NCBI GenBank assembly: GCA_022571715.1
Contig: JACZXH010000028.1
Coordinates: forward strand, 1-42,121
From: Bacteroidota bacterium
GTDB taxonomy: Bacteria > Bacteroidota > Bacteroidia > Cytophagales > Cyclobacteriaceae
Reading direction: 5' to 3'
Length of the DNA: 42,121 nucleotides
How positions within the stretch are numbered: the first letter of the stretch is position 1; the number at the start of each line of letters is the position of its first letter. Shown piece after piece: positions 9,375 to 17,918 of this stretch. The translations under genes and the position numbers were made by a program. Under the pieces are notes generated by a model. That model saw nothing but the letters and a program-made list of their open reading frames with translations. It did not search any database and was not told the origin of the DNA.

Positions 9375-9989
9375 TCAGTTCGGCTGATAATGGGTGCGGG
9401 CAGTAATGCTTCGTCCCAAGGTGATCTCGTCCGCATATTCAAGTTCGCCACCTACCGGTACACCCCGGGCAAGTGTCGTAATTTTCAGGCCGGATCTGGA
9501 TATCTTTTTGGTTATAAAAAATGATGTGGTATCGCCTTCCATGGTAGGATTCAGGGCAAGAATTAGCTCTTTTATTGTAGAATCGGAGGCATGGATTCTT
9601 TTTAACAGCGAACTGATATTTAAGTTATCAGGCCCGATGCCTTCAATGGGAGATATGACCCCTCCGAGCACATGGTATAGCCCCAGGTATTGACCCGTGT
9701 TTTCGATAGCCATTACATCACGGGTATCTTCAATTACACATACAACCGTATTATCCCTTCGCGGACTTGTACATATCCTGCATATTTCCTGGTCGGAAAT
9801 GTTATGGCACACCTTGCAAAATTTAATTTCATCGCGCATTCTGATTAATGCCTGCGCCAGGCTCATGGTTACTTCTTTAGGTTGTTTCAATAGATGAAGT
9901 ACAAGACGCAACGCTGTTTTCTTTCCGATACCCGGAAGTTTTGATATTTCATTTACAGCCTCTTCAATAAGTTGTGAGGGAAATTCCAT
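9375..9989 (-). CDS. recR: Recombination mediator RecR
   Basis: RecR works with RecO/RecF to load RecA at gaps and ends during recombinational repair. Features in order: an HhH region (ISKLPGIGKKTALRLVLHLL), a four-cysteine zinc finger (CKVCHNISDQEICRIC), and a Toprim domain starting VVCVIEDTRDVMAIENTG and running through LGGVISPIEGIGPDNL. The C-terminal Walker-B-like segment is ITTLARGVPVGGELEYADEITLGRS. The 204-residue length is standard. It is 27 nt downstream of clpS and probably co-transcribed with it. Confidence 0.97.
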   Translation of the reverse strand: MEFPSQLIEEAVNEISKLPGIGKKTALRLVLHLLKQPKEVTMSLAQALIRMRDEIKFCKVCHNISDQEICRICTSPRRDNTVVCVIEDTRDVMAIENTGQYLGLYHVLGGVISPIEGIGPDNLNISSLLKRIHASDSTIKELILALNPTMEGDTTSFFITKKISRSGLKITTLARGVPVGGELEYADEITLGRSITARTHYQPN

Positions 9990-10016
9990 TATATAAAAAA
10001 TATCAACAAGGTAAAT

Positions 10017-10322
10017 TTATAGAATGCGGGCGTCAATGCCGGCATCGCAGATAGCCTTCTGCATAGGTCTTAGTACCTCAAAAAGGTCTTTTTTTACTGC
10101 ACATTTACCTTTGTAATGTATAATCCAGGTGCACTGTTCGGCTTGCTGCGCTGTATGCTTGCAGACCTGTATTAACATTTCTATAACGTGGTTAAAAGTG
10201 TTGATATCATCATTATAAACTACCAGGTCTTTGATTTGCGTAATATCTGTTATTTCGGCCACTTCAACCTGATCTGCTTCTACCAGGTCAGGTTTTACCA
10301 TATCATCTTCGTTATAAGTCAT
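10017..10322 (-). CDS. clpS: ATP-dependent Clp protease adaptor ClpS
   Basis: Adaptor that hands N-degron substrates to ClpA/ClpC-ClpP. The 101-residue product has a flexible acidic N-terminus followed by the ClpS core. The core includes the substrate-pocket segment VVYNDDINTFNHVIEML, where the Asn-Asp pair contacts the substrate amino terminus, and the conserved histidine in VCKHTAQQAEQCTWIIHYKG. It is divergent from the symporter gene. A -7-like box (10343-10350, minus strand) precedes it by 20 nt. Confidence 0.93.
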   Translation of the reverse strand: MTYNEDDMVKPDLVEADQVEVAEITDITQIKDLVVYNDDINTFNHVIEMLIQVCKHTAQQAEQCTWIIHYKGKCAVKKDLFEVLRPMQKAICDAGIDARIL

Positions 10323-10342
10323 ATAAATTTTGTTTTAAAAAG

Positions 10343-10350
10343 CAAAAATA
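10343..10350 (-). promoter_or_regulatory. Putative -7 box upstream of clpS
   Basis: TATTTTTG on the minus strand fits TAnnTTTG and lies 20 nt before the clpS start, a sensible spacing for a short leader. A T-rich stretch containing TTTTTG occurs about 24 nt further upstream, slightly long for a -33 partner. Confidence 0.4.
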
Positions 10351-10388
10351 CAAAAAATTGCACTATTATCGGGACAAAAAAATTGTCT

Positions 10389-11879
10389 ATGAGTCCTGTT
10401 CTAGTTGTATCTGTTATCCTGTCTTATTTTCTGGTTCTGGTCCTGATTTCGTTCAAAACGGCAGGAAAAAGTGATTCTGCAGCTTTTTTTACGGGTAACA
10501 GGCAATCGCCGTGGTATGTTGTGTCGTTCGGAATGATTGGAGCCTCATTATCGGGGATTACGTTTATATCGGTTCCCGGAATGGTGGCAGCCAGCCATTT
10601 TTCCTACATGCAGATGGTTCTGGGTTATCTGATTGGCTATCTGGTAATTGCCACGGTGCTCATGCCGTTGTACTATAAGTTGAATTTAATTTCTATCTAC
10701 TCGTACCTGGAAAAACGGTTTGGGTTCTGGTCGTACAAAACAGGATCATTTTATTTTCTGATATCGCGTGTGATCGGTGCTTCATTAAGGCTTTTTGTTG
10801 TTGCAGGGGTATTGCAACTGGCCGTTTTCGATGCCTGGGGAATGCCTTACTGGGTAAGTGTGCTTATCACGATTGTACTGATATGGATTTATACATTTCG
10901 GGGGGGTATCAAAACCATTGTCTGGACCGACACTCTTCAGACCTTCTTTATGCTGTCGTCAGTGGTGGTCATTGTGTATTATGTCACCTCCGGATTCGAC
11001 TGGTCACTTTCTGAGGTTACGAGTCAAATCAAAGCGAGCGAGTATTCAAAAATGTTTTTCTGGGACTGGAAAGACAGCCAAAACTTTTTCAAACAGTTTT
11101 TTGCAGGGGTGTTTATCGCCATCGTTATGACCGGCCTTGATCAGGATATGATGCAAAAGAATCTTACGTGCAAAAATATAGGCGAGGCCCAAAAGAACAT
11201 GTTTTGGTTCAGTATCAGCCTGATATTTGCTAATTTATTGTTTTTATCACTGGGTGTCTTGCTGTTTATATATGCCGCAACCAATGAGATCGGCATTCCG
11301 TCCAAACCGGATGACCTATTCCCTTTTCTTGCATTAAATTATTTCCCTCCTGTTGTAGGTATTATATTTCTGCTTGGAATCACAGCTGCTGCGTATTCAA
11401 GTGCTGACTCGGCACTAACCTCACTTACAACCTCGTTCTGTGTTGACTTTCTTGGATTTGAGCCCGGAGTAAAAGGTGAAAACCGCACAAGGGTGCAAAT
11501 ACATGCGGCATTTTCGGTTCTGCTATTTTTTGTGATTTTATTATTTAACCTGATTAACGATGAAAGCGTAATAAACTCCTTGCTATCAATTTCGGGTTAT
11601 ACATATGGACCGTTACTCGGGTTGTTTGCATTTGGCCTTTTTACAAAACGAAGTGTAAATGATAAGCTCGTTCCGATCATAAGTGTGATATCGCCGATGA
11701 TTTCCTATATTCTAAAGCTCAATGCACCTGATTGGTTTTGGGGATATCAGATAGGGTTCGAATTATTGATTATCAATGGGCTGTTTACCTTTATCGGGCT
11801 ACTTCTGATTAGCAGGAGAGGCGAACAGGATGCGCTCATAGCCCGAGTTCCTTCACCGGATCCCATAACAATGCATTGA
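10389..11879 (+). CDS. Sodium:solute symporter (SSS/SLC5 family)
   Basis: Inner-membrane Na+-coupled transporter with about 13 predicted helices. The ATG at 10389 is chosen because it begins MSPVLVVSVILSYFLVLVL, the first helix; the frame stays open further upstream but is non-conserved and antisense to clpS. Family signatures include FFTGNRQSPWYVVSFGMIGASLSGITFISVPG, the mid-protein TFRGGIKTIVWTDTLQTF and the Na+-site helix LLGITAAAYSSADSALTSLTTSF. The product is 496 residues. The substrate (sugar, sialic acid, proline or other) cannot be assigned. Its 3' end overlaps the convergent alkyltransferase-like gene by 44 nt. Confidence 0.92.
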   Translation: MSPVLVVSVILSYFLVLVLISFKTAGKSDSAAFFTGNRQSPWYVVSFGMIGASLSGITFISVPGMVAASHFSYMQMVLGYLIGYLVIATVLMPLYYKLNLISIYSYLEKRFGFWSYKTGSFYFLISRVIGASLRLFVVAGVLQLAVFDAWGMPYWVSVLITIVLIWIYTFRGGIKTIVWTDTLQTFFMLSSVVVIVYYVTSGFDWSLSEVTSQIKASEYSKMFFWDWKDSQNFFKQFFAGVFIAIVMTGLDQDMMQKNLTCKNIGEAQKNMFWFSISLIFANLLFLSLGVLLFIYAATNEIGIPSKPDDLFPFLALNYFPPVVGIIFLLGITAAAYSSADSALTSLTTSFCVDFLGFEPGVKGENRTRVQIHAAFSVLLFFVILLFNLINDESVINSLLSISGYTYGPLLGLFAFGLFTKRSVNDKLVPIISVISPMISYILKLNAPDWFWGYQIGFELLIINGLFTFIGLLLISRRGEQDALIARVPSPDPITMH

Positions 11880-12168
11880 AATTTTTTACCCCATTATGTT
11901 CAACTTCAATTCCTTCGGCTTCAAGCAAATGTTGCATTGTGGAAGGTTGACCGAAATGATGCCTGCCAGTAAGTAAGCCGTTATGGTTTACAACCCGATG
12001 GGCGGGCACGTCTTTTCCGTGGGCCTGGTTCATTGCCCAGCCTACCATTCGTGCACTGCCTGTTGTACCGAGGTATTTTGCGATTGAACCATAAGAGGTG
12101 ATTCTTCCTTTAGGTATAAGTCGCACTACCTGATATACTTCATTAAAAAAGTCTGATTTTCCAGTCAT
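11836..12168 (-). CDS. Alkyltransferase-like protein (MGMT family, no active-site Cys)
   Basis: Small DNA-binding relative of O6-alkylguanine-DNA alkyltransferase. The start at 12168 gives 110 residues (MTGKSDFFNEVYQVV...); a longer frame from 12243 would add 25 residues without family similarity. The helix-turn-helix and recognition segment ITSYGSIAKYLGTTGSARMVGWAMNQ are clear. The reactive PCHR of true MGMT reads PAHR at 55-58, so it cannot accept an alkyl group and should act as an ATL that flags lesions for nucleotide excision repair. It overlaps the symporter gene tail to tail by 44 nt. Confidence 0.9.
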   Translation of the reverse strand: MTGKSDFFNEVYQVVRLIPKGRITSYGSIAKYLGTTGSARMVGWAMNQAHGKDVPAHRVVNHNGLLTGRHHFGQPSTMQHLLEAEGIEVEHNGVKNFNALLWDPVKELGL

Positions 12169-12384
12169 ATTTTTATGAAAGTCAAAGATATCAAATGATT
12201 TTATTTGCCATATTATCCTGTTAATTTTCTTGGATACTGCCATTTTTGAATAATCCGGATCTGGTTAAACTTGTACTAGATCCCACCTCGAAAATTCTGA
12301 AGAGATCTCCAACCATGAACTCATGCAGGTATTCAATGAGTTTAAGCCGTATTAGAAGGATTGATTTTTTACATTCCGGAATGA

Positions 12385-13317
12385 TTATCCATTGATTCGG
12401 TCCAGGACCGCCATTACTTCTTTCACGTGTTCTCTTGAAGTTTCAAGCAGCGCCTTTTCTTTACCATTCAGATCAAGTTCAATTACCTTTTCGATTCCAT
12501 TTTTTCCTAAAATCACCGGTACACCCAAGTAACAATCGTCTATTCCGTATTCTCCTTCTAGTTTCATACATACCGGGAATACTCTTTTCTGATCCCTTAC
12601 AATTGCTTCCACCATTTGCGCAGCAGCTGCTCCGGGGGCATACCATGCCGATGTTCCCATCAGTTTAACAAGTTCGCCACCTCCCAGCTTGGTTCTCTCG
12701 ATAATGGCGTCGAGTTTTTCACTGTCAATCAGTTCGCTTACAGGTATACCTGCTACGGTGGTGTACCTGGGCAGGGGTACCATTGTATCGCCGTGACCAC
12801 CCATTATAATGGCCTGAATATCTTTCGGTGAAACATGCAATGCATCGGCCAGAAACGCCCGGTACCGCGCTGTATCCAGAATACCTGCCATACCCATAAT
12901 CCGGGTATTTGGCAATCCGGAAGTGACATGCGCCTGATATGTCATGACATCAAGCGGATTAGAAACCACTATAATGATGGCATCAGGTGCATACCTGACA
13001 ACATTTTCAGTGACCGACTTTACGATCCCCGAATTGGTTTCAATCAGATCATCCCTTGACATGCCTGGTTTACGAGGAAGACCTGATGTGATCACCACCA
13101 CTTCGGATCCTGAGGTTGCAGAATAATCGTTGGTTACTCCAGTGGTTTTTGAGTCATAATTATTTATTGGTGATGTTTGCCAGATATCAAGAGATTTTCC
13201 TTCTGCAACACCTTCTTTAATGTCTAGTACTACAATCTCATTTGCGATTTCACGATGAGCTAATACGTCCGCGCAGGTTGCTCCTACATTGCCTGCACCT
13301 ATCACAGTAACTTTCAT
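12385..13317 (-). CDS. mdh: Malate dehydrogenase (LDH-like type)
   Basis: NAD-dependent oxidation of malate to oxaloacetate in the TCA cycle. The Rossmann motif VIGAGNVGATCADVLA is at the N-terminus, with an acidic residue (VVLDIKEG) at the end of beta-2 favouring NAD. The substrate-specificity loop SGLPRKPGMSRDDL carries the two arginines that select malate. The catalytic histidine lies in IMGGHGDTMVPL and the third substrate arginine in VTSGLPNTRIMGMAG. At 310 residues it is the LDH-like form usual in Bacteroidota. It is monocistronic, with about 216 nt of non-coding sequence downstream. Confidence 0.96.
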   Translation of the reverse strand: MKVTVIGAGNVGATCADVLAHREIANEIVVLDIKEGVAEGKSLDIWQTSPINNYDSKTTGVTNDYSATSGSEVVVITSGLPRKPGMSRDDLIETNSGIVKSVTENVVRYAPDAIIIVVSNPLDVMTYQAHVTSGLPNTRIMGMAGILDTARYRAFLADALHVSPKDIQAIIMGGHGDTMVPLPRYTTVAGIPVSELIDSEKLDAIIERTKLGGGELVKLMGTSAWYAPGAAAAQMVEAIVRDQKRVFPVCMKLEGEYGIDDCYLGVPVILGKNGIEKVIELDLNGKEKALLETSREHVKEVMAVLDRING

Positions 13318-13412
13318 CCTTATATGTTGATTTTGTTATAAAAAGTGACTATTTGAATGAACGCTAATTTACCATAAAGGCATCAGTAATTGTAGCTAAT
13401 GAGATTTATAAT

Positions 13413-13958
13413 TTAGTTGGCTGGCATTTTATTTTCATAGACCATCGGCAGGTGAAAGAACCCCAATGATTTGCGATATGCTTCAAACAAATTATCGTTG
13501 TACTCGTGGTATATTTTCGCGAGGGCCATAAACATTTTTGCTTTTATCGAAACATTGTTTTCAAATACTTCAAGAAGGTTTAACTGAGGGAGCACATATA
13601 TTTCAGAATCCTCAGAAAAAACGATGGCGTTCAGCAGCCGTTTTGTGTTTTCAAGGAGGCAGCTTTCTCCTATGGAAGCGCCCGGACCTGCCTTGGTCAG
13701 TTCTTCGAGATTGTCCTGATAATCTACTGATAATGAAATGACGCCGGTTTTAATGATATATAATGCGCGACTTGGATCGCCCCTGAAAAAGATCACTTCG
13801 TTTTTTTTATATACCCTTTCATGAAAATAGGGCAAAAACAGCGAAAGTTCATTGTTGGTCAGGTTCTCAAATACCCGCACCTTCCCGAAATAATTTAAAA
13901 GGTTAAGATCACGGGTAGTGAATGTTTTCTCGAAAGGGTTAAATCTGATCTTTTTCAT
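13413..13958 (-). CDS. Cyclic nucleotide-binding domain protein without HTH
   Basis: A 181-residue Crp/Fnr-like protein reduced to the effector domain. A cNMP-binding beta-roll spans about residues 35-150 (RVYKKNEVIFFRGDPSRALYIIKTGVISLSV...GPGASIGESCLLENTKRLLNAIVFSEDSEIYVLP), followed by a helical tail. No DNA-binding winged helix follows it. The phosphate-binding cassette has GESCLLENTKRLLNA instead of the classic GExALL...RxA arrangement, so the ligand is uncertain. Its start overlaps the end of tilS by 20 nt, implying translational coupling. I infer a protein-protein regulatory role. Confidence 0.8.
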   Translation of the reverse strand: MKKIRFNPFEKTFTTRDLNLLNYFGKVRVFENLTNNELSLFLPYFHERVYKKNEVIFFRGDPSRALYIIKTGVISLSVDYQDNLEELTKAGPGASIGESCLLENTKRLLNAIVFSEDSEIYVLPQLNLLEVFENNVSIKAKMFMALAKIYHEYNDNLFEAYRKSLGFFHLPMVYENKMPAN

Positions 13959-15294
13959 ACGCTACAATAAATATTTTTTTTGTACCGGGTGAGATTTTAA
14001 ACCTGTCGTCGATACGCATGCCTGCAATCCATACTATATCATTTCCGGATAGCAACACCTGCACCTTCCTTTTCAAGTTTACTGGAATTTTCTCATCAAT
14101 CATAAAATCGCTCAGCTTTTTTTTGCCCGACATTCCTAATGGTACAAAAAAATCACCGGGTTTCCACTGTCGCAGAGTGAGTGGAAAAGTAAGGCGTTCA
14201 AAGTCAAGAAATGCTACTGCCGGATCAGCAGGAATGCTTTCTTTAGCAATCTGTTCAGTGGAAATGCGAAATTTAAAGGTTCCGAATTTGGTGGATACAC
14301 TTCTTGTATCATTTCCGATATGTACCGGAGGCAGGAATTCACCCGTATTTCCATGATCCTCAATGGGCGATAAAATTAGCTTCTCCCTGTCAATATTAAG
14401 TACATATCGATCAGAAACAATAATTTTTCCCGGAGTTTCTATCGCCCCGAACAAATCAACACATTGCCGATAATTAAACCCAAATGGCTGTAGTATTTCA
14501 TATAAACCCAACGTAGGAAACAATGAACTGGTAATCTGATCTTTCAATATGATCAGGTCGTTTCCTGATTTTGTCACAGCATATTTTATTAACTTTTCGA
14601 TTCCGGCACGAAGGCATAATTCCGTTTCTTTCAACCTGATGCCTGTATATCCCAGCGAAGCAATAAAACCCGGATTGATTTCTATAATCAAGGGTAAGAT
14701 GTCATGCCGTATTTTATTTCTGACATATTTTGTGGAAACATTGGAGGAATCTTCACGCCATTTCAGGTCGTTTTTCCGGGCGTATGCTTCAATTGTTTTT
14801 CGATCTGTAAAAAGTAAAGGCCTGATAATATCATCATCCAGAGGCTTCCATCCTGTTAGTCCCGCTATACCTGTTCCTTTTATAAGATTAAAGATTATTG
14901 TTTCGGCCTGGTCATCTTTATGATGGGCAATCGCCAGTTTCTTAAATCCTTTCTCTTGCAATAGTTCTCTGAACCATCGGTACCGAAATTCACGGGCTGC
15001 CATCTGCACGGAAATGTGGTGTTGATCTGCATGGGACTGTGTGTCAAATTGCCGGGTAAAAATTTCAACATTAATTTCTAAGGAGTATTGCTCGACAAAT
15101 TGCTGGTCGGTATCCGATTCGTTTCCACGCAGATCAAAATTGCAATGTGCCATACTGAATCTGATCTTTGCTTTCATAAACAGATCGGCCATAACCATAG
15201 AGTCGATACCACCACTAACGGCAAGAAGCACTTTATCCTTCTCAGAAATAAGTTCGTTTTGATGTATATATTTTAAAAAGGAATGAACCATCAT
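13939..15294 (-). CDS. tilS: tRNA(Ile)-lysidine synthetase TilS
   Basis: Modifies C34 of the minor tRNA-Ile(CAU) to lysidine so that it reads AUA; essential in most bacteria. The N-terminal PP-loop motif LLAVSGGIDSMVMADLF (residues about 23-39) binds ATP. The N-type ATPase core continues through AIAHHKDDQAETIIFNLIKGTGIAGLTG, and the C-terminal TilS domain (LRQWKPGDFFVPLGMSGKKKLSDFMIDEKIP) binds tRNA. At 451 residues it is full length. It is divergent from the OstA-like gene, and a TATTTTTG box on the minus strand (15296-15303) abuts the start. Confidence 0.95.
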   Translation of the reverse strand: MMVHSFLKYIHQNELISEKDKVLLAVSGGIDSMVMADLFMKAKIRFSMAHCNFDLRGNESDTDQQFVEQYSLEINVEIFTRQFDTQSHADQHHISVQMAAREFRYRWFRELLQEKGFKKLAIAHHKDDQAETIIFNLIKGTGIAGLTGWKPLDDDIIRPLLFTDRKTIEAYARKNDLKWREDSSNVSTKYVRNKIRHDILPLIIEINPGFIASLGYTGIRLKETELCLRAGIEKLIKYAVTKSGNDLIILKDQITSSLFPTLGLYEILQPFGFNYRQCVDLFGAIETPGKIIVSDRYVLNIDREKLILSPIEDHGNTGEFLPPVHIGNDTRSVSTKFGTFKFRISTEQIAKESIPADPAVAFLDFERLTFPLTLRQWKPGDFFVPLGMSGKKKLSDFMIDEKIPVNLKRKVQVLLSGNDIVWIAGMRIDDRFKISPGTKKIFIVAYEKDQI

Positions 15295-15365
15295 TCAAAA
15301 ATATCTTTTTTAGGTAATTTTGCATGATTATTGCGTATCATTCCTAAAACTCTGAAAGCATTATC

Positions 15366-17033
15366 GTGTTGAAAAATAGATCCCATTTGCTTTTTATCAT
15401 ACCTGTGATTCTGTCCATGTTCATAGCGGGTTCTGCAATTGCACAACAAAAGGTCAGGCTTGAACGCGCCGATCGGCTCGAAGGAGGAAGAATAGATGGC
15501 AAGAGGTTCGACAGCTTCATAGGTAATGTGATTTTTCTACATCAAAACGCCACCATTTACTGCGATTCGGCCATCTTATATCGCAAGGAAAATAACCTCG
15601 AAGCTTACGGCCATGTACGGATAGAGGACGGGGATTCCATAACAGTAACCTCAAACACTTTGATTTATAATGGCAACAACCGCATAGCAAAACTAAGGAG
15701 AAATGTGGTTTTTACTAAAAAAACACAAATGACCTTGTACACCGATTTTCTTGATTACGACAGGGTCAAAGAGATTGCTACGTACATAAACGGTGGAAAA
15801 ATAGTTGACAGTACCAATGTATTGAAGAGTGAAAAGGGATATTACGACGTGCGCAGAAACATGGCCTCTTTTAAAACAAATGTGGTTGGCGAAAATCCGG
15901 ATTATACTATGATATCTGATACACTTCAATACAATACAAAGACGAAAATCATTTATTTCCGAGATATAACGGAACTGACGGATGTGGATGGGAATGTATT
16001 TGTTTACAGCAGCGGGTTATACAACACGCTCATCGATAAGTCCGATTTCAGTAAAGGGTATATCGAATCCGAATCTTATTTTTTATTTGGCGACCGGTTG
16101 GTTTTTGATGACATAAAGGGCTTTTACACGGCTTCCGAAAACGTTAAAATGATTGCGAAGGAAAATGATTTAATCATATTGGGCGATAAAGCAGAATACT
16201 GGAAATCTGAAAAAATTACGATAGTTTATGAAAATGCCCTATTGAAAATGTTAACCAACGAAGACACCATATACGTATCGGCAGACACCCTTGTATCAAT
16301 TGATGCTGAGGAGGATATTAACAAACGTCTGCTGGCTTACCACAACGTAAAAATTTACAAAAATGATCTTCAGGGTATTGCAGATTCACTTGTATATTTT
16401 CAGGCAGATTCTGTGCTGTCATTATATGGTGATCCTGTCTTGTGGACCATGGGAAACCAGATGACCTCCGATCATATAGATATTGAAATTGCAAACCAAA
16501 CTATTTCGATACTGCACTTAAAGTCAAACTCATTTGTGATTTCTATTGACAGTTCAGCAAACTTTAACCAGGTAAAAGGCAGAGATATGGATGCGGTTTT
16601 TAAAGATCAGCAGTTATCAAAAGTGTATGTATATGGAAATGGCGAGAGTATTTTCTTTATGATGGCGGATGATGATTCCACTCTTATCGGTATGAACAAA
16701 ATTCTGTGCAGTGACATGACTCTGAATTTTATTAATAGTAAACTCAGCGACATTACATTTTATACCAACAACGAAGGAAAATTTATTCCGCCACATGAAC
16801 TTAAGGAACCGGATAAAAGACTCACGGGTTTTACCTGGCGATACAATGAAAAACCCGGTTATGAAGACGTGGTCCCTGAGAGATATTTGGACCCAAATAG
16901 AGTTAAAATAGAACCCGAAAATATTGAAACAGAGAATTATACAAGCCCCGTACCAGGCGCTGGTAAGAATAAATTTTCTGAAAATAAGGGTAAAAAAAAG
17001 AGTATAAAAGTCGCAAAAACGAAGAAAAATTGA
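15366..17033 (+). CDS. OstA/LptA-like periplasmic LPS-transport protein
   Basis: A 555-residue exported protein with a signal peptide (LLFIIPVILSMFIAGSAIAQ) and a series of OstA/LptA beta-jellyroll repeats (VIFLHQNATIYCDSAILYRKENNLEAYGHVRIEDGDSITVTSNTL and similar). These repeats form the periplasmic lipopolysaccharide bridge. It is longer than LptA, as in the Bacteroidota 'OstA-like' family. The C-terminal tail is Lys-rich and disordered. No ATG fits the start: the reading begins at GTG 15366 or TTG 15369, immediately before the signal peptide. It is divergent from tilS; a TAATTTTG box (15315-15322) precedes it. Confidence 0.85.
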   Translation: MLKNRSHLLFIIPVILSMFIAGSAIAQQKVRLERADRLEGGRIDGKRFDSFIGNVIFLHQNATIYCDSAILYRKENNLEAYGHVRIEDGDSITVTSNTLIYNGNNRIAKLRRNVVFTKKTQMTLYTDFLDYDRVKEIATYINGGKIVDSTNVLKSEKGYYDVRRNMASFKTNVVGENPDYTMISDTLQYNTKTKIIYFRDITELTDVDGNVFVYSSGLYNTLIDKSDFSKGYIESESYFLFGDRLVFDDIKGFYTASENVKMIAKENDLIILGDKAEYWKSEKITIVYENALLKMLTNEDTIYVSADTLVSIDAEEDINKRLLAYHNVKIYKNDLQGIADSLVYFQADSVLSLYGDPVLWTMGNQMTSDHIDIEIANQTISILHLKSNSFVISIDSSANFNQVKGRDMDAVFKDQQLSKVYVYGNGESIFFMMADDDSTLIGMNKILCSDMTLNFINSKLSDITFYTNNEGKFIPPHELKEPDKRLTGFTWRYNEKPGYEDVVPERYLDPNRVKIEPENIETENYTSPVPGAGKNKFSENKGKKKSIKVAKTKKN

Positions 17034-17128
17034 TTTTATTATAAGAAAGTTCCTTTTTTATTTAATTTTTCAGCAATTGACAATAATTTGTTTTACTTTT
17101 ATACATGGCATATTACGCTTTATGAGTT

Positions 17129-17839
17129 ATGAAAAAAGTATTTTTAACCACCATATTGATACTTTCATTTACTGTGGGTTATTCTCAGAGCCTGCAGGTG
17201 GTGGATACTAAATACAATTACGAATTAAAGATCGGCGATGAAGCACGCACCATAATCAAGCTTAAGAATGTTACTGATAAGACCCTTCATATCAAGGTAA
17301 GGAGAGACAATGTGCAGATCGGATCGAGCCAGAAATCTTTTTTTTGCTGGGATAATGATTGCATTGAACCTGATATAAACCTGCATTATGTTACGCAAGT
17401 TATTGAACCCGGTGAAATATTGGAAACTTTTGTGAGTGTACTCAATGCCGGACTAGACGAAACGGTTTCTTCACTGAGATACACATTTTATGACAGGGAC
17501 AACCCCCTTGATTTTGTGGAGGTGGAATTGATATATACTGTAAAAGATGCAGTGAATAAAGGATTGATGTATCAATCCAACCTGATAAAGCTAAGTGATA
17601 TTTACCCCAATCCTGTTTCTGATTTTGCATTCCTCGATTATATCATTTTTTCTGAAGAAACCGAGGTAAGGGTTGTGTTTCATAACGTATTAGGAAGTCT
17701 TATAAGGCAATATGAGCTGAACCAGGTAGAACGCAAATTGAAGATTAACACTATTGAGTTTAAACCAGGGGTGTATTTTTATACACTTTATGTTGACAAC
17801 GAAGGGAAGGTGACAAAAAAACTTATCATAAAGAGGTAA
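17129..17839 (+). CDS. T9SS type A sorting-domain protein
   Basis: A secreted 236-residue protein. It has a signal peptide (MKKVFLTTILILSFTVGYSQ), a middle beta-rich domain containing two nearby cysteines (FFCWDNDC), and a C-terminal type IX secretion sorting domain. That domain starts at SDIYPNPVSDFAFLDYIIF and ends GVYFYTLYVDNEGKVTKKLIIKR, with the usual YPNP, GVYFY and final lysine-rich strand. The middle domain may be a cupredoxin-like or Ig-like fold; I do not recognise it. It lies 95 nt after the OstA-like gene and 79 nt before bamD. It should be exported to the cell surface by the Por secretion machinery. Confidence 0.85.
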   Translation: MKKVFLTTILILSFTVGYSQSLQVVDTKYNYELKIGDEARTIIKLKNVTDKTLHIKVRRDNVQIGSSQKSFFCWDNDCIEPDINLHYVTQVIEPGEILETFVSVLNAGLDETVSSLRYTFYDRDNPLDFVEVELIYTVKDAVNKGLMYQSNLIKLSDIYPNPVSDFAFLDYIIFSEETEVRVVFHNVLGSLIRQYELNQVERKLKINTIEFKPGVYFYTLYVDNEGKVTKKLIIKR

Positions 17840-17880
17840 CAATTCCTGTTATACTTTCGTTATCCTGAAAAATTGAATTG

Positions 17881-17911
17881 TTGATTTATTTATCATACTC
17901 AACTATATTTG
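17881..17911 (+). promoter_or_regulatory. Putative promoter of bamD (TTG-N20-TATATTTG)
   Basis: TTG at 17881-17883 and TATATTTG at 17904-17911 are separated by 20 nt, close to the Bacteroidota -33/-7 arrangement. The -7 box ends only 7 nt before the bamD ATG, which would give a nearly leaderless transcript. Confidence 0.4.
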
Positions 17912-17918
17912 CAGGCTT

